26,090 nt of DNA from a virus. This document shows positions 7,403 to 14,700 of the stretch, piece after piece. How positions within the stretch are numbered: the first letter of the stretch is position 1; the number at the start of each line of letters is the position of its first letter. The notes beneath the pieces are model-generated. The model worked only from the letters and a program-made list of their open reading frames with translations. It did not search any database and was not told the DNA's origin. The DNA is taken from positions 1 to 26,090 of IMG/VR virus record IMGVR_UViG_3300009177_000104; one strand, given 5' to 3'. Both the position numbers and the translations under genes were made by a program.

Positions 7403-7887
7403 TCTACGTCAACAAATCCCCCACCGCCGACACGCGCACTTGCGACTTTGCCAACATCAACAAAGAGGAACTGCTCAACTCAAGTCGCGAGCACATTGGC
7501 GACGTGGTGAAGGCGATCGCATTTTTTCAGACCCAACTTACCGAAGCCGCCGGGCGGCACGATTGGGACAAGCTCACGGCGATTGACTGGTTTCATCACG
7601 ACTTCGTGACAGGATTCAAGCAAACCGGCTGGTGGGACAATCACCGCAGGATTCATCGGCATCACCTCAACATAGCGGACGGCGTGCCCCCGGACGTCAA
7701 CCTGCTGGACGTGCTCGAGCACATTGCCGATTGCGTTATGGCCGGCATGGCTCGTAGCGGTAGCGTTTACGAACTAAAACTGTCCGACGAATTGTTGCAG
7801 CGAGCGTTCCAAAACACGGTGGAACTGTTGAAGGAACAAGTGGCGATAGTCCCTGGTTCCGTTTACACCGAAATGGCCAAATCATGA
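7399..7887 (+). CDS. DUF5662-like protein (possible metal-dependent enzyme)
   Basis: The 162-residue, mainly helical protein contains REHIGDVVKAIAFFQ (30-44), GRHDWDKL (52-59), an NHRRIHRHHLN cluster (81-91) and VLEHIADCVMAGMARSG (105-121). The conserved H-I, H-D-x-x-K, H-H-x-N and E-H-x-x-D residues resemble the DUF5662 family found in phages and bacteria, whose activity I do not know. Their spacing suggests a helical metal site, broadly like HD-domain hydrolases. It lies between two sugar transferases with ATGA overlaps, though small metabolic genes of this type are common phage passengers and need not join the pathway. Confidence 0.6.
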   Translation: MIYVNKSPTADTRTCDFANINKEELLNSSREHIGDVVKAIAFFQTQLTEAAGRHDWDKLTAIDWFHHDFVTGFKQTGWWDNHRRIHRHHLNIADGVPPDVNLLDVLEHIADCVMAGMARSGSVYELKLSDELLQRAFQNTVELLKEQVAIVPGSVYTEMAKS

Positions 7888-8570
7888 ATCCTGTCCTCGT
7901 TTCCACCTGGGGCCCCACCCCAAAAAAATACCTGCTGGCGTTCTTCGATACCTGCAAGCGCAACGGTCTCGAGCCGCAAAACTTCGACCACACCGACTGG
8001 GAAGGCGGCGGGGACTGGCGGCAGATCCCCTGGTACAAGAAGAGCGAGGGGCAGGCGCGTTTCGTGCGCGAGAACAAGGACAAGTACAGCCACTTCGTTT
8101 TCACCGATTCGTACGACGTCGTCTTTGGCACCGGCATGGACGAGATCATGCGCAAGTTCGAGCGGCTCAATTCCCCCATTGTGTGCGCTGCCGAGTGCTA
8201 CTGCTGGCCGGACATCAACCAGGCTGGCCTTTACCCGCCGTGCCCCGACCGCTGCCGCTATCTCAACGCTGGCATGTGGATTGCCACCTCGGAAGCCGCT
8301 GTCCCCTTCACCGAGGAACTAGCCGCCACCGCCGCCAAGCGCGAGAAGGACGACCAACAGATCTTGGTGGATATGTTCCTGTCCAAGCGCCATCCCATCG
8401 CTCTGGATACAACCTGCTCAATTTGCTTTTGCTGCAATATCAACTCGCTGGACTTCCTCGACATGAGCGGACCGCGCCCGCGCACCACCGACACCGGCCA
8501 GGAACCGTGCCTCTATCACGGCAACGGCGCGAGCGACCTGCGGGGGATTTGCGCGAAGATTGCGCCATGA
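7884..8570 (+). CDS. PLOD-type glycosyltransferase (collagen-lysine GT-like)
   Basis: The 228-residue protein matches the N-terminal glycosyltransferase domain of procollagen lysyl hydroxylases and their viral relatives. Landmarks in order are FTDSYDVVF (73-81) with the metal-binding D-x-x-D, AAECYCWP (102-109), YPPCP (117-121), RYLNAGMWI (125-133), DDQQI (156-160) and LYHGNG (210-215). In the known family, Asp and His residues at these points hold Mn2+ and UDP-sugar, and the enzymes add glucose or galactose to hydroxylysine. No hydroxylase domain is fused or seen nearby, and no collagen-like Gly-X-Y protein is in the window, so the acceptor is probably different. It lies between two paralogous family-2 transferases. 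Family assignment is strong; substrate is open. Confidence 0.85.
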   Translation: MNPVLVSTWGPTPKKYLLAFFDTCKRNGLEPQNFDHTDWEGGGDWRQIPWYKKSEGQARFVRENKDKYSHFVFTDSYDVVFGTGMDEIMRKFERLNSPIVCAAECYCWPDINQAGLYPPCPDRCRYLNAGMWIATSEAAVPFTEELAATAAKREKDDQQILVDMFLSKRHPIALDTTCSICFCCNINSLDFLDMSGPRPRTTDTGQEPCLYHGNGASDLRGICAKIAP

Positions 8571-9298
8571 GAATCATAGTCTTTGCCATCACCTACAACT
8601 GCGCGGACGTGCTGCCCTTCTTCCTGCGGCACTACAGCCAGTTCGCCGACGAAATTTCCGTGTGGGACGATAACTCGACCGACGGCACCCGGGCCATGCT
8701 GCAATCTCACCCACGGGTCATGCTGCGGGACTGGCCGCACCGCACCGGCATTGACGAGGATTTGTTCCTGGCCCACTGGCAGGAATGGTATCCCAAGGCC
8801 CGCGGTAATTTTGACTGGGTCATGATCGTGGACCCCGACGAGTTTCTTTACGCCGTCAACATGCGGGACATGCTCGATTTCCAAAAGGGCCAGAAGGTGC
8901 AGGTGATACGCACCGAGGGTTTCAACATGGCCGGGGACGGGTTGCCTAAGGACGATGGTCGCCAGATTTGGGAAATTAACCCCATGGGGGTGCCGGCGCC
9001 GGTTTACTCAAAGCCGGTGGTGTTCCAGCCCGACATTCAGATCAACTGGGTGCGCGGCAAGCACGCTCTCCAGAACTGCGCGCCGGTGGTGCGTTACCTG
9101 CCCTGGATCAAGCTCTTGCATTACCGCTATATGGGGGCGGCTTACACGGCCGCAAAAAACGCCAAGAACTACGCCCGGTGCGGGTTGCAGTCGGGGGACA
9201 AGGGGGCCGCGTGGTCCTGCGCGCCAGGTTACACCGGCGAGCACTCGGCACCGTGGGCACAGGATATAATCAACAAGTCTTACAACGTGCTGGTATGA
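8567..9298 (+). CDS. Glycosyltransferase family 2-type protein (paralogue B)
   Basis: The frame is open upstream, but ATG 8567 (ATGA overlap) gives a proper start: RIIVFAITYNCADVLPFFLRH is the usual first strand and helix. VWDDNSTDGT (32-41) and MIVDPDEFLY (86-95) supply the donor-binding and metal-binding motifs. IKLLHYRYMG occurs toward the C-terminus. The 243-residue protein is a paralogue of the 6668 protein. The pair also shares DNA words such as ctgcgggactggccg and atcaagctcttgca. The insert between LLHYR and the C-terminus differs in sequence, so acceptor choice may differ. Likely a cytoplasmic sugar transferase. Confidence 0.85.
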   Translation: MRIIVFAITYNCADVLPFFLRHYSQFADEISVWDDNSTDGTRAMLQSHPRVMLRDWPHRTGIDEDLFLAHWQEWYPKARGNFDWVMIVDPDEFLYAVNMRDMLDFQKGQKVQVIRTEGFNMAGDGLPKDDGRQIWEINPMGVPAPVYSKPVVFQPDIQINWVRGKHALQNCAPVVRYLPWIKLLHYRYMGAAYTAAKNAKNYARCGLQSGDKGAAWSCAPGYTGEHSAPWAQDIINKSYNVLV

Positions 9299-9483
9299 AC
9301 TGCGTTAAATGCGGGCGCGCTTACGACGCTTTACCGTGGTATATCGTCGCCTACCGAAATGAGATTTTCCATTTTTGCTCTCGTCAGTGTTTAATTGAGC
9401 ACTTCGCCCCGGAACTGAAACAAGCCGTGGTGGTGAAACAATGGATACCAACACCGGAAGACGAGGAACGGATGCATCAATGA
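9295..9483 (+). CDS. Small zinc-ribbon-like protein (62 aa)
   Basis: ATG 9295 lies in an ATGA overlap with the transferase stop. The protein starts MNCVKCGRAYD and continues through a beta-rich WYIVAYRNEIFHFC to SRQCLIEHF, giving C-x2-C then C-x3-C about 25 residues later. This is the spacing of a single treble-clef or MYM/TRASH-like zinc finger. The tail is charged and short. Such proteins may bind nucleic acid or protein. No specific function is inferred. Confidence 0.65.
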   Translation: MNCVKCGRAYDALPWYIVAYRNEIFHFCSRQCLIEHFAPELKQAVVVKQWIPTPEDEERMHQ

Positions 9484-9674
9484 TCCTTTCTGACCTGAAA
9501 CTTTTACGCCAGCACCTCGATTGCGCCATCGAAATGGCCGAGCGAAACGTGATGAAGGATATGACGCCCGCCGAACTGCTGGCTTTCCGCCGCGACTTCA
9601 ACGGCGCCGACGCCAGAATTGGAAACTTCGTCATTTGGATGATTAAACCCGATCCGTTATGTGGCCCTGCATGA
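9480..9674 (+). CDS. Small hypothetical helical protein (64 aa)
   Basis: An earlier in-frame ATG (9441) exists, but 9480 makes the standard ATGA overlap with the preceding gene and is preferred. The protein is mostly helical (LSDLKLLRQHLDCAIEMAER and MTPAELLAFRRDFNGADARIG) and ends IKPDPLCGPA. No known domain is recognised. Confidence 0.6.
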   Translation: MILSDLKLLRQHLDCAIEMAERNVMKDMTPAELLAFRRDFNGADARIGNFVIWMIKPDPLCGPA

Positions 9675-9796
9675 CTTACAACGCCCATAAGTGGTGGGAC
9701 ACCCTTGAATCGTACTTTGCAAAACTCTTAGCTCGACAGTTGGCCAGGGGTAATCTGTTGGAACACCACTTTGAGGCGTTCCGTTCCGCCAAGTGA
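9671..9796 (+). CDS. Very small hypothetical protein (41 aa)
   Basis: ATG 9671 overlaps the previous stop as ATGA, and a TGA at 9794-9796 ends 4 bases before the next start. The peptide begins MTYNAHKWWDTLESYFAKLL and ends EAFRSAK, with an amphipathic helix in the middle and no signal or Cys pair. Its main support is that it exactly fills the space between two genes in a chain where nearly every junction is an ATGA overlap. Confidence 0.5.
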   Translation: MTYNAHKWWDTLESYFAKLLARQLARGNLLEHHFEAFRSAK

Positions 9797-9800
9797 ATGC

Positions 9801-10460
9801 ATGTTTCAAGTCACCCACCCTCGGCTCGTAGCAATCTCGAGCTTCCGCCCCCTGGACGCCTCGCCTGAGGTAGCCGCCAACCAACTTCGGGCCAAGCGTT
9901 CCTGGGACGAAGTCTTCGACAAAATCATCCTCTTCGGTTCCCACGACAAGCGGCTGGCCACGCCCAAAACCGAGTTCGTTGAGTGCGAAGAGTGGCCGCA
10001 CATTTCCCTGCTCGTCATGGTCGCCCGATGCCAAGCCGATCCCACCTGCATTCTCAACGCGGACATTGTCGTTTCAGACGCCCTGAAGCACATGCTCAAC
10101 TTAGGCTGGACCAAGGGGGCCATGGCTCTTACCAGCCGGCGCTATGAGTTTGATCCAGCCACCGAAAACTACGACGCCGCCAGGGTGGTGGATTGGGGCG
10201 CGGACTTCTTTGCCGCGCTGCCGCAGGCGTGGAATGAGGCTTACAAGGAAATCCCCACCGGCTTCCGCTTGGGCCATCAGCTGTGGGATAATTGGATGCT
10301 GGGGTTCTTCTACCACCGGTGTTTCCGAAATTTCTTCGACATCACCGCAATGCGCCCGATCTTCCACCCCAAGCACGGTGACCGGAAAATGCCGCACGTC
10401 GTCGTTGTGCCGCCTGACTGCTTTTACGCCCAAATGGGTTTCCCGCCGGCGTTGACGTAG
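9801..10460 (+). CDS. GT-A-like glycosyltransferase candidate (219 aa)
   Basis: ATG 9801 is preferred to the in-frame ATG at 9771, because 9801 directly follows the small gene ending at 9796 and starts a good first strand (RLVAISSFRP). KIILFGSHD (41-49) and FVECEEWP follow, then CILNADIVV (83-91), where N-A-D is placed like a DxD. The HQLWDNWMLGFFYHR segment recalls the D-x-W-M region of uncharacterised phage transferases. No membrane segment is present. A sugar transferase role is inferred from fold-like order and neighbours. It ends the accessory cassette directly before the portal gene. Confidence 0.55.
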   Translation: MFQVTHPRLVAISSFRPLDASPEVAANQLRAKRSWDEVFDKIILFGSHDKRLATPKTEFVECEEWPHISLLVMVARCQADPTCILNADIVVSDALKHMLNLGWTKGAMALTSRRYEFDPATENYDAARVVDWGADFFAALPQAWNEAYKEIPTGFRLGHQLWDNWMLGFFYHRCFRNFFDITAMRPIFHPKHGDRKMPHVVVVPPDCFYAQMGFPPALT

Positions 10461-10480
10461 CAAAGCCGCCGGAATAGCGT
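10452..10480 (+). promoter_or_regulatory. Candidate sigma-70-like promoter before the portal gene
   Basis: TTGACG (10452-10457) and TAGCGT (10475-10480) are separated by 17 bases and lie just before the portal start at 10491. The -35 matches 5 of 6 positions. The -10 matches only 3 of 6, but keeps the important first T-A and last T. If real, transcription would start very near the ATG, which argues for a nearly leaderless mRNA or for chance. Confidence 0.25.
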
Positions 10481-10490
10481 CCGCGCTGGC

Positions 10491-12827
10491 ATGCAATTTT
10501 CTACCGCGTCAGTGGTCGAGCAGCTGGTTTGGCAAATGCGTCTGGCTGATTACCCCCGCGCCCGCAACCGCGCCCGCATAAACGACCTCTTCAACGGCGC
10601 CCCGCCTTACACCGCCGAGGAAGAGCAGCAGAACAACATTGCGATCAACGTCAACAGCCTCGAGGGCACGAAGCTGGCCCATGACGCCCGCAGCCAGTTC
10701 GCCAACGCCTTCCAAAAACCCGGTGCTTTCTTCACCGCCCGCACTGATTACGGCCCATCTCACCGCCGCCAGAAATACGGGTCCATTGTGACCAAAGAGA
10801 TCAACCGCATTATGAAGCGGTGCCCGTACTACTTTGAAACGCAGCGGTCGAAGTTCGCCCAATTGGTTCTTCACGGCATTGGGCCAAGCGCATGGGAAAC
10901 GCGGCAGGGTTGGTGCCCCGATTGCGTGGGTATCGAGGACGTCATGATCCCGTCCAACACCCTGCTGACGATGAAGAATTTGCCGTTCTACGCCATCTTC
11001 CGCTCTTACACTGGCGAGGAACTTTACCGGCTGACCCACGGGCCCAACGTGGACAAGGCGTGGCAAATGGACAACGTCAACGCCTGCCTCAAGTGGGTCG
11101 ACGAAGAGACGGCCAAACTTTCAGGGACAACGTGGCCGGAAGTGTGGTCACCGGAAAAAATGGAAGAGCGGATAAAGCAGGATTCTGGTCTCTACGCTTC
11201 CGACGCCGTGCCCACCATCGACACCTGGGATTTCTATTTTTGGAATGATTCTAAAAAGGTGAGCGGCTGGAACCGGCGGATCGTGCTCGACCAATACGGG
11301 ACGCCGGGCGTTGGCGGGGTGGTGCCGGACAAGAACAAAATCGGCGGGTCCAACCAGTGGCTCTACAACCCGGGGGATCGCAAATACGCCAGCAAGCTTT
11401 CCGAGATCGTTTCCTTCCAATTTGCCGACCTGTCCGCCGTCGCCCCCTTCCGCTATCACAGCGTGCGTTCCTTGGGGTTCCTGCTCTACGCCGTGTGCCA
11501 CCTGCAAAACCGGCTGCGGTGCAAATTCAACGAGGCTGTGTTCGAGGCGCTCATGATGTATATGCGGGTCAAGTCGATGGACGACGCCGAGCGGGCGCTC
11601 AAAATTAACCTGATCAGCCGCGGGATCATTGACGAGACGGTGCAGTTTCTTGCCCCCGCCGAACGCTGGCAGGTCAACGCCCAGTTGGCGGAATTGGGGC
11701 TGGCCCAGAATCAGCAGGTAATCAACCAGAACAGTTCTTCCTATGTCCAAAGCCAGGGCAAAACCAACCCGGACGTCGAAAAGACCGCCTTCCAAATTCA
11801 GGCTGAACTCAACGCCACCACCGCGCTCATTTCGGCGGGATTCAACCAGGCTTACCAATATCAGGAATATGAGTATTACGAGATCTTCCGCCGGTTCTGC
11901 ATCAAGAATTCCCGGGACATGGATGTTCGCACGTTTCGTCTCAATTGCCTGAAACGCGGGGTGCCCGAGAAACTGTTGAGTGCCGAATGTTGGGAACTCG
12001 AGCCCGAGCGCGTGATGGGTTCTGGCAACAAGACCATGGAACAAGCCATTGCCCAGCAACTCATGGAATGGCGGCAGTTCTACGATCCCCAAAGCCAGCG
12101 CGAGATCCTGCGTGTGTCCACCCTGGCGGTGACCGATGACCCGGGCCTGACCGAAACGCTGGTTCCGGAAGAAGCCAACCCGCTCACCACCTCGCGGCAG
12201 AAGGCTATGGTGGCCATGGGCTCGCTCATGCTGGGGTTGCCGGTCAAATTCGGGATTAACGATAACCGGGTGGAAGTGGCCGAGACGCTGCTGGCCGAAA
12301 TGGCCATGATGATCCAGCGCATTGAGCAGAACGGCAACATGGCCACCCCCGAACAACTGATCGGCTTGCAGACGGTCGGCCAGACGATTGGCGAGCAAAT
12401 CCAAATTCTGGCCCAGGACAAAGGGCAACAGCAGCGGGTGCGCGCCTACTCAGATGACTTGGGCAAGCTTATGAACCTGCTGAAGGGCTTTGCCCAGCGC
12501 CTGGCGCAGCAAGCCAAGGAAGCACAAGCCAACGGCAACGGCCAGGGCGGATTGGATCCGAAGGACGCGGCAAAGATTAAGGCGATCCTCATTCAAGCCG
12601 ACGTCAAAGCCAAAAATGCGGCACAGTCACACGCGCAGCGCACCGCCCAGCGGCAGGTGCAGTGGGAAATGGATGAGAAGCGCAAACAGGAACAACACCA
12701 GCTTGACCTGCAGAAAGAGCGGCGGACGCATCAGGCTGATTTGGCGGCCAAAGACATCGAAACGGCGGCCAGCATCCGGCGCGACCGCATTGCCGCCTCT
12801 CATAAGCCGCCCAAGCAAAAGCCTTGA
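10491..12827 (+). CDS. Portal protein
   Basis: The 778-residue protein has the size and layout of short-tailed-phage portal proteins. The N-terminal region (ARINDLFNGAPPYTAEEE, then NNIAINVNSLEGTK) is the kind of wing/clip entry seen in such portals. A long mixed middle contains Tyr/Trp-rich stretches. The last 130 residues or so form a Gln/Lys/Glu-rich coiled coil (QLDLQKERRTHQADLAAKD and similar), common in these proteins. Portals form the 12-fold ring at one capsid vertex through which DNA is packed. The gene precedes a scaffold-like gene and the capsid candidate, the normal order. A W-C-P-D-C motif (141-145) is unusual and could bind metal or form a disulfide. The ring-forming role is known for the family, not shown here. 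Confidence 0.8.
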   Translation: MQFSTASVVEQLVWQMRLADYPRARNRARINDLFNGAPPYTAEEEQQNNIAINVNSLEGTKLAHDARSQFANAFQKPGAFFTARTDYGPSHRRQKYGSIVTKEINRIMKRCPYYFETQRSKFAQLVLHGIGPSAWETRQGWCPDCVGIEDVMIPSNTLLTMKNLPFYAIFRSYTGEELYRLTHGPNVDKAWQMDNVNACLKWVDEETAKLSGTTWPEVWSPEKMEERIKQDSGLYASDAVPTIDTWDFYFWNDSKKVSGWNRRIVLDQYGTPGVGGVVPDKNKIGGSNQWLYNPGDRKYASKLSEIVSFQFADLSAVAPFRYHSVRSLGFLLYAVCHLQNRLRCKFNEAVFEALMMYMRVKSMDDAERALKINLISRGIIDETVQFLAPAERWQVNAQLAELGLAQNQQVINQNSSSYVQSQGKTNPDVEKTAFQIQAELNATTALISAGFNQAYQYQEYEYYEIFRRFCIKNSRDMDVRTFRLNCLKRGVPEKLLSAECWELEPERVMGSGNKTMEQAIAQQLMEWRQFYDPQSQREILRVSTLAVTDDPGLTETLVPEEANPLTTSRQKAMVAMGSLMLGLPVKFGINDNRVEVAETLLAEMAMMIQRIEQNGNMATPEQLIGLQTVGQTIGEQIQILAQDKGQQQRVRAYSDDLGKLMNLLKGFAQRLAQQAKEAQANGNGQGGLDPKDAAKIKAILIQADVKAKNAAQSHAQRTAQRQVQWEMDEKRKQEQHQLDLQKERRTHQADLAAKDIETAASIRRDRIAASHKPPKQKP

Positions 12828-12860
12828 TTAAATGCCATTCAAGAGAGAAGACTCGCGCCA

Positions 12861-13136
12861 ATGGTATTGACCCCGCGCAAAAAGTTCCAAGACGCGGCAC
12901 AAACCCTGCGGGTCCACCGCGAACTGGTTGTCAGTGATTCCTTCCGCAGCGCGCTCGAGTCTGCGCTGGTTGAATATGCGCTGACGTTGCTGCCCACTGA
13001 CGACCCGCAGAAAGCCGCCGCCAGCTTCCACCGCATTGAGGGTGCGCGGGAATTCATCAATCACCTGCTCAATATTGGCGAGACCGCCGCCCCGCCGGTC
13101 ACTCGCCCGTCCGCCAACCTAGACCACAAGTTGTAA
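12861..13136 (+). CDS. Small hypothetical protein of the head module (91 aa)
   Basis: The protein is helical: FQDAAQTLRVHRELVVSDSF, ALESALVEYALTLL and FHRIEGAREFINHLLNIGE. A purine-rich agagagaag lies about 10 bases upstream and could act as a ribosome binding site. It sits between portal and scaffold, where phages often keep a small head-assembly or accessory protein. No family is recognised, and a head role is inferred only from position. Confidence 0.65.
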   Translation: MVLTPRKKFQDAAQTLRVHRELVVSDSFRSALESALVEYALTLLPTDDPQKAAASFHRIEGAREFINHLLNIGETAAPPVTRPSANLDHKL

Positions 13137-13140
13137 ACCT

Positions 13141-14475
13141 ATGCCAGCCGCCGCTGCCCCACCGCCGTCCACCGCTACCCCCGCACCCGCCAAAACCGCC
13201 GCCGCTGCCGCCCCTTCCGCGCCGGCACCGGTCACCAACCCGTTCGACCAATCTTTTGCCGACCTCGAGCGGTTCACCCATGAGGGCGAACTTCCTGGCC
13301 GGGAACCGGAAAAACCCGCCGCGCCGGCAAAACCTGCCAAACCGGCGGCAGCAGCAAAACCGGCCGCAAAACCCGCGCCCGCTGCCAAGCCTGCGGCCAA
13401 ACCAGCACCGGCGCCACCGGCGGCCAAGCTGGATGGATCGGAAGGACTGGCCGATCCGGAAGCCGAAGAACCCACCACCCCAGAGGGTGAAGGCACGCCG
13501 GCGCCGGAAGATACGACCCCGCCGGCCAAGCCGGACGGCAAGCGGCCCAGCCCGTGGACGCTGTTGGACCAATTCAAGGCCCGGGCGATTCGCGCTGAAA
13601 AGGAACTGCAGGAAGCGCGTTCGGCCCAGAAAAGCGGCGAGTTGCCCAAGGAACACATCGAACGGTTCAGCACCCTGGAAGCGCGCAACAAGGAATTGGA
13701 AGAAGAGATCCGCCATGTCAATTACGCCAAGAGCAAAGACTTCGAAGAGACGTATAAAAAGCCCTACGAACACGCATGGCGCCGGGCGCTCTCTGAATTG
13801 AGTGAGTTGACGGTGACCAACGCCGATGGGTCCACCCGCCAGGCTACCAGCGCGGACATGCTCAGGCTGGCGAACATGCCCCTTGGCGAAGCATGGGACC
13901 AAGCCGAGGAATGGTTCGGCAAAGCTGCCTCGGCGGTCATGAACCACCGGGACAAGCTCAAGGATCTGTCCGACAAACAGAGCACCGCTCTGGAAGACGC
14001 CCGTAAAAACGGCGGGGACCGCGAGAAGCAACTCACCCTCGAGCAGCAAGCCAGGGAACTGACCAACCGCAAAAACATGGCCAAGCTCTGGGAAGACGCC
14101 AACCGCGAGATCACAGAAAAGTACGAGTACCTGCGACCCATCGAAGGTGAGACCGAGCGCAATGAGAAGCTCGAGCGCGCCATCAAATTCATCGACGAAA
14201 CCTTCCACCTCAACGCCAACCAAGCCAAAACGGAAGAGGAACGCCAGCAGATCATCCGGCGCCACGCCGCCCTGCGCAGCCGGGCCATTGGCTTCACCGT
14301 GCTCAATTACGAGAACAAGGCGCTTCGGGCGGAAATTGAGACGCTGAAGAAATCGCTCGAGGAATTTCAGGGCAGTGAACCGACCAATGGCGAGCCGCGC
14401 CGGACAGAAAATGGCGAGGGTTTTGCGGACACCATGGAAGGCGCCCTGGCTGGACTGGCAAAACTGGCCTCTTGA
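13141..14475 (+). CDS. Scaffold-like (capsid assembly) protein
   Basis: The 444-residue protein has three parts: an Ala/Pro-rich start (1-35), a Lys-Pro-Ala repeat linker (about 62-96) with an acidic continuation (98-135), and a long charged coiled coil (about 140-420) with KELQEARSAQ, RNKELEEEIRHV and LEDARKNGGDREKQ. High helix content, low hydrophobicity and placement directly before the capsid candidate are the usual marks of internal scaffolding proteins, which guide capsid assembly and are then removed. No serine-protease motif is evident, so no built-in maturation protease is claimed. The Ala-Pro-Lys N-terminus is unusually long for a scaffold and might reach another head part. No Shine-Dalgarno precedes it; the ATG follows the previous stop by 4 bases. 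Confidence 0.65.
   Translation: MPAAAAPPPSTATPAPAKTAAAAAPSAPAPVTNPFDQSFADLERFTHEGELPGREPEKPAAPAKPAKPAAAAKPAAKPAPAAKPAAKPAPAPPAAKLDGSEGLADPEAEEPTTPEGEGTPAPEDTTPPAKPDGKRPSPWTLLDQFKARAIRAEKELQEARSAQKSGELPKEHIERFSTLEARNKELEEEIRHVNYAKSKDFEETYKKPYEHAWRRALSELSELTVTNADGSTRQATSADMLRLANMPLGEAWDQAEEWFGKAASAVMNHRDKLKDLSDKQSTALEDARKNGGDREKQLTLEQQARELTNRKNMAKLWEDANREITEKYEYLRPIEGETERNEKLERAIKFIDETFHLNANQAKTEEERQQIIRRHAALRSRAIGFTVLNYENKALRAEIETLKKSLEEFQGSEPTNGEPRRTENGEGFADTMEGALAGLAKLAS
13324..13428 (+). repeat. Lys-Pro-Ala coding repeat in the scaffold-like gene
   Basis: Short in-frame units encoding A-K-P-A and A-K-P-A-P are repeated about eight times at residues 62-96. The underlying codons vary (gcg/gcc/gca, aaa/aag), so the repeat is kept at protein level and is not a fresh DNA slippage product. 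It should form an extended, positively charged linker. Confidence 0.75.
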
Positions 14476-14501
14476 CACTTTCGACCAAACTGGCGTAACA
14501 G
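14472..14501 (+). promoter_or_regulatory. Candidate promoter before the capsid leader
   Basis: A perfect TTGACA (14472-14477) spans the end of the scaffold-like gene. TAACAG lies 18 bases further on (14496-14501) and matches the -10 consensus poorly (3 of 6). It opens the only long untranslated stretch in the window, just before the capsid candidate, where an extra promoter would make sense. Confidence 0.25.
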
Positions 14502-14700
14502 TGCGCCACCAGCATAGTCGTGGGCATGGTCCAAAAAGCCCGCCGACTTCGGCTTGAGCCTCTTTGAAGGTGAGGAAAGTGGCCGACTTCTGAAGCTCTG
14601 AACAGCTTCTGACACACCCCACGGGCAATTACTACGTGCAGGCGTTGTGCTTTGCGCGGTTACCGCCCGAGTTATTCACTTTTGTGTCACTGAAGCTTTT
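14476..14700 (+). other. 225-base untranslated leader before the capsid candidate
   Basis: This is the longest gap without a convincing gene. It contains a 6-bp hairpin (GAAGCT 14592-14597, loop ctgaac, AGCTTC 14604-14609) with no following T run, and a weaker TGGCG/CGCCA pair near 14491-14508. The reading frame of the capsid gene is open from 14647, but upstream codons look non-coding. Nothing else is seen in it. Confidence 0.5.

Noticed and set aside
11148-12428. Minus-strand open frame of 426 codons opposite the portal gene
   Set aside because: It is antisense to a well-supported portal gene and its product has no domain; GC-rich DNA commonly gives such frames.
13099-14628. Long minus-strand open frame of 509 codons opposite the scaffold-like gene
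   Set aside because: It reads Arg/Gly/Phe-rich low-complexity sequence that is the mirror of the Ala/Pro/Lys repeat and coiled coil on the plus strand; the plus-strand protein is the sensible one.
14647-14700. Upstream start for the capsid gene adding 18 residues
   Set aside because: The added residues (Cys/Val/Thr/His-rich) look untranslated, and ATG 14701 starts a normal MASVV sequence.
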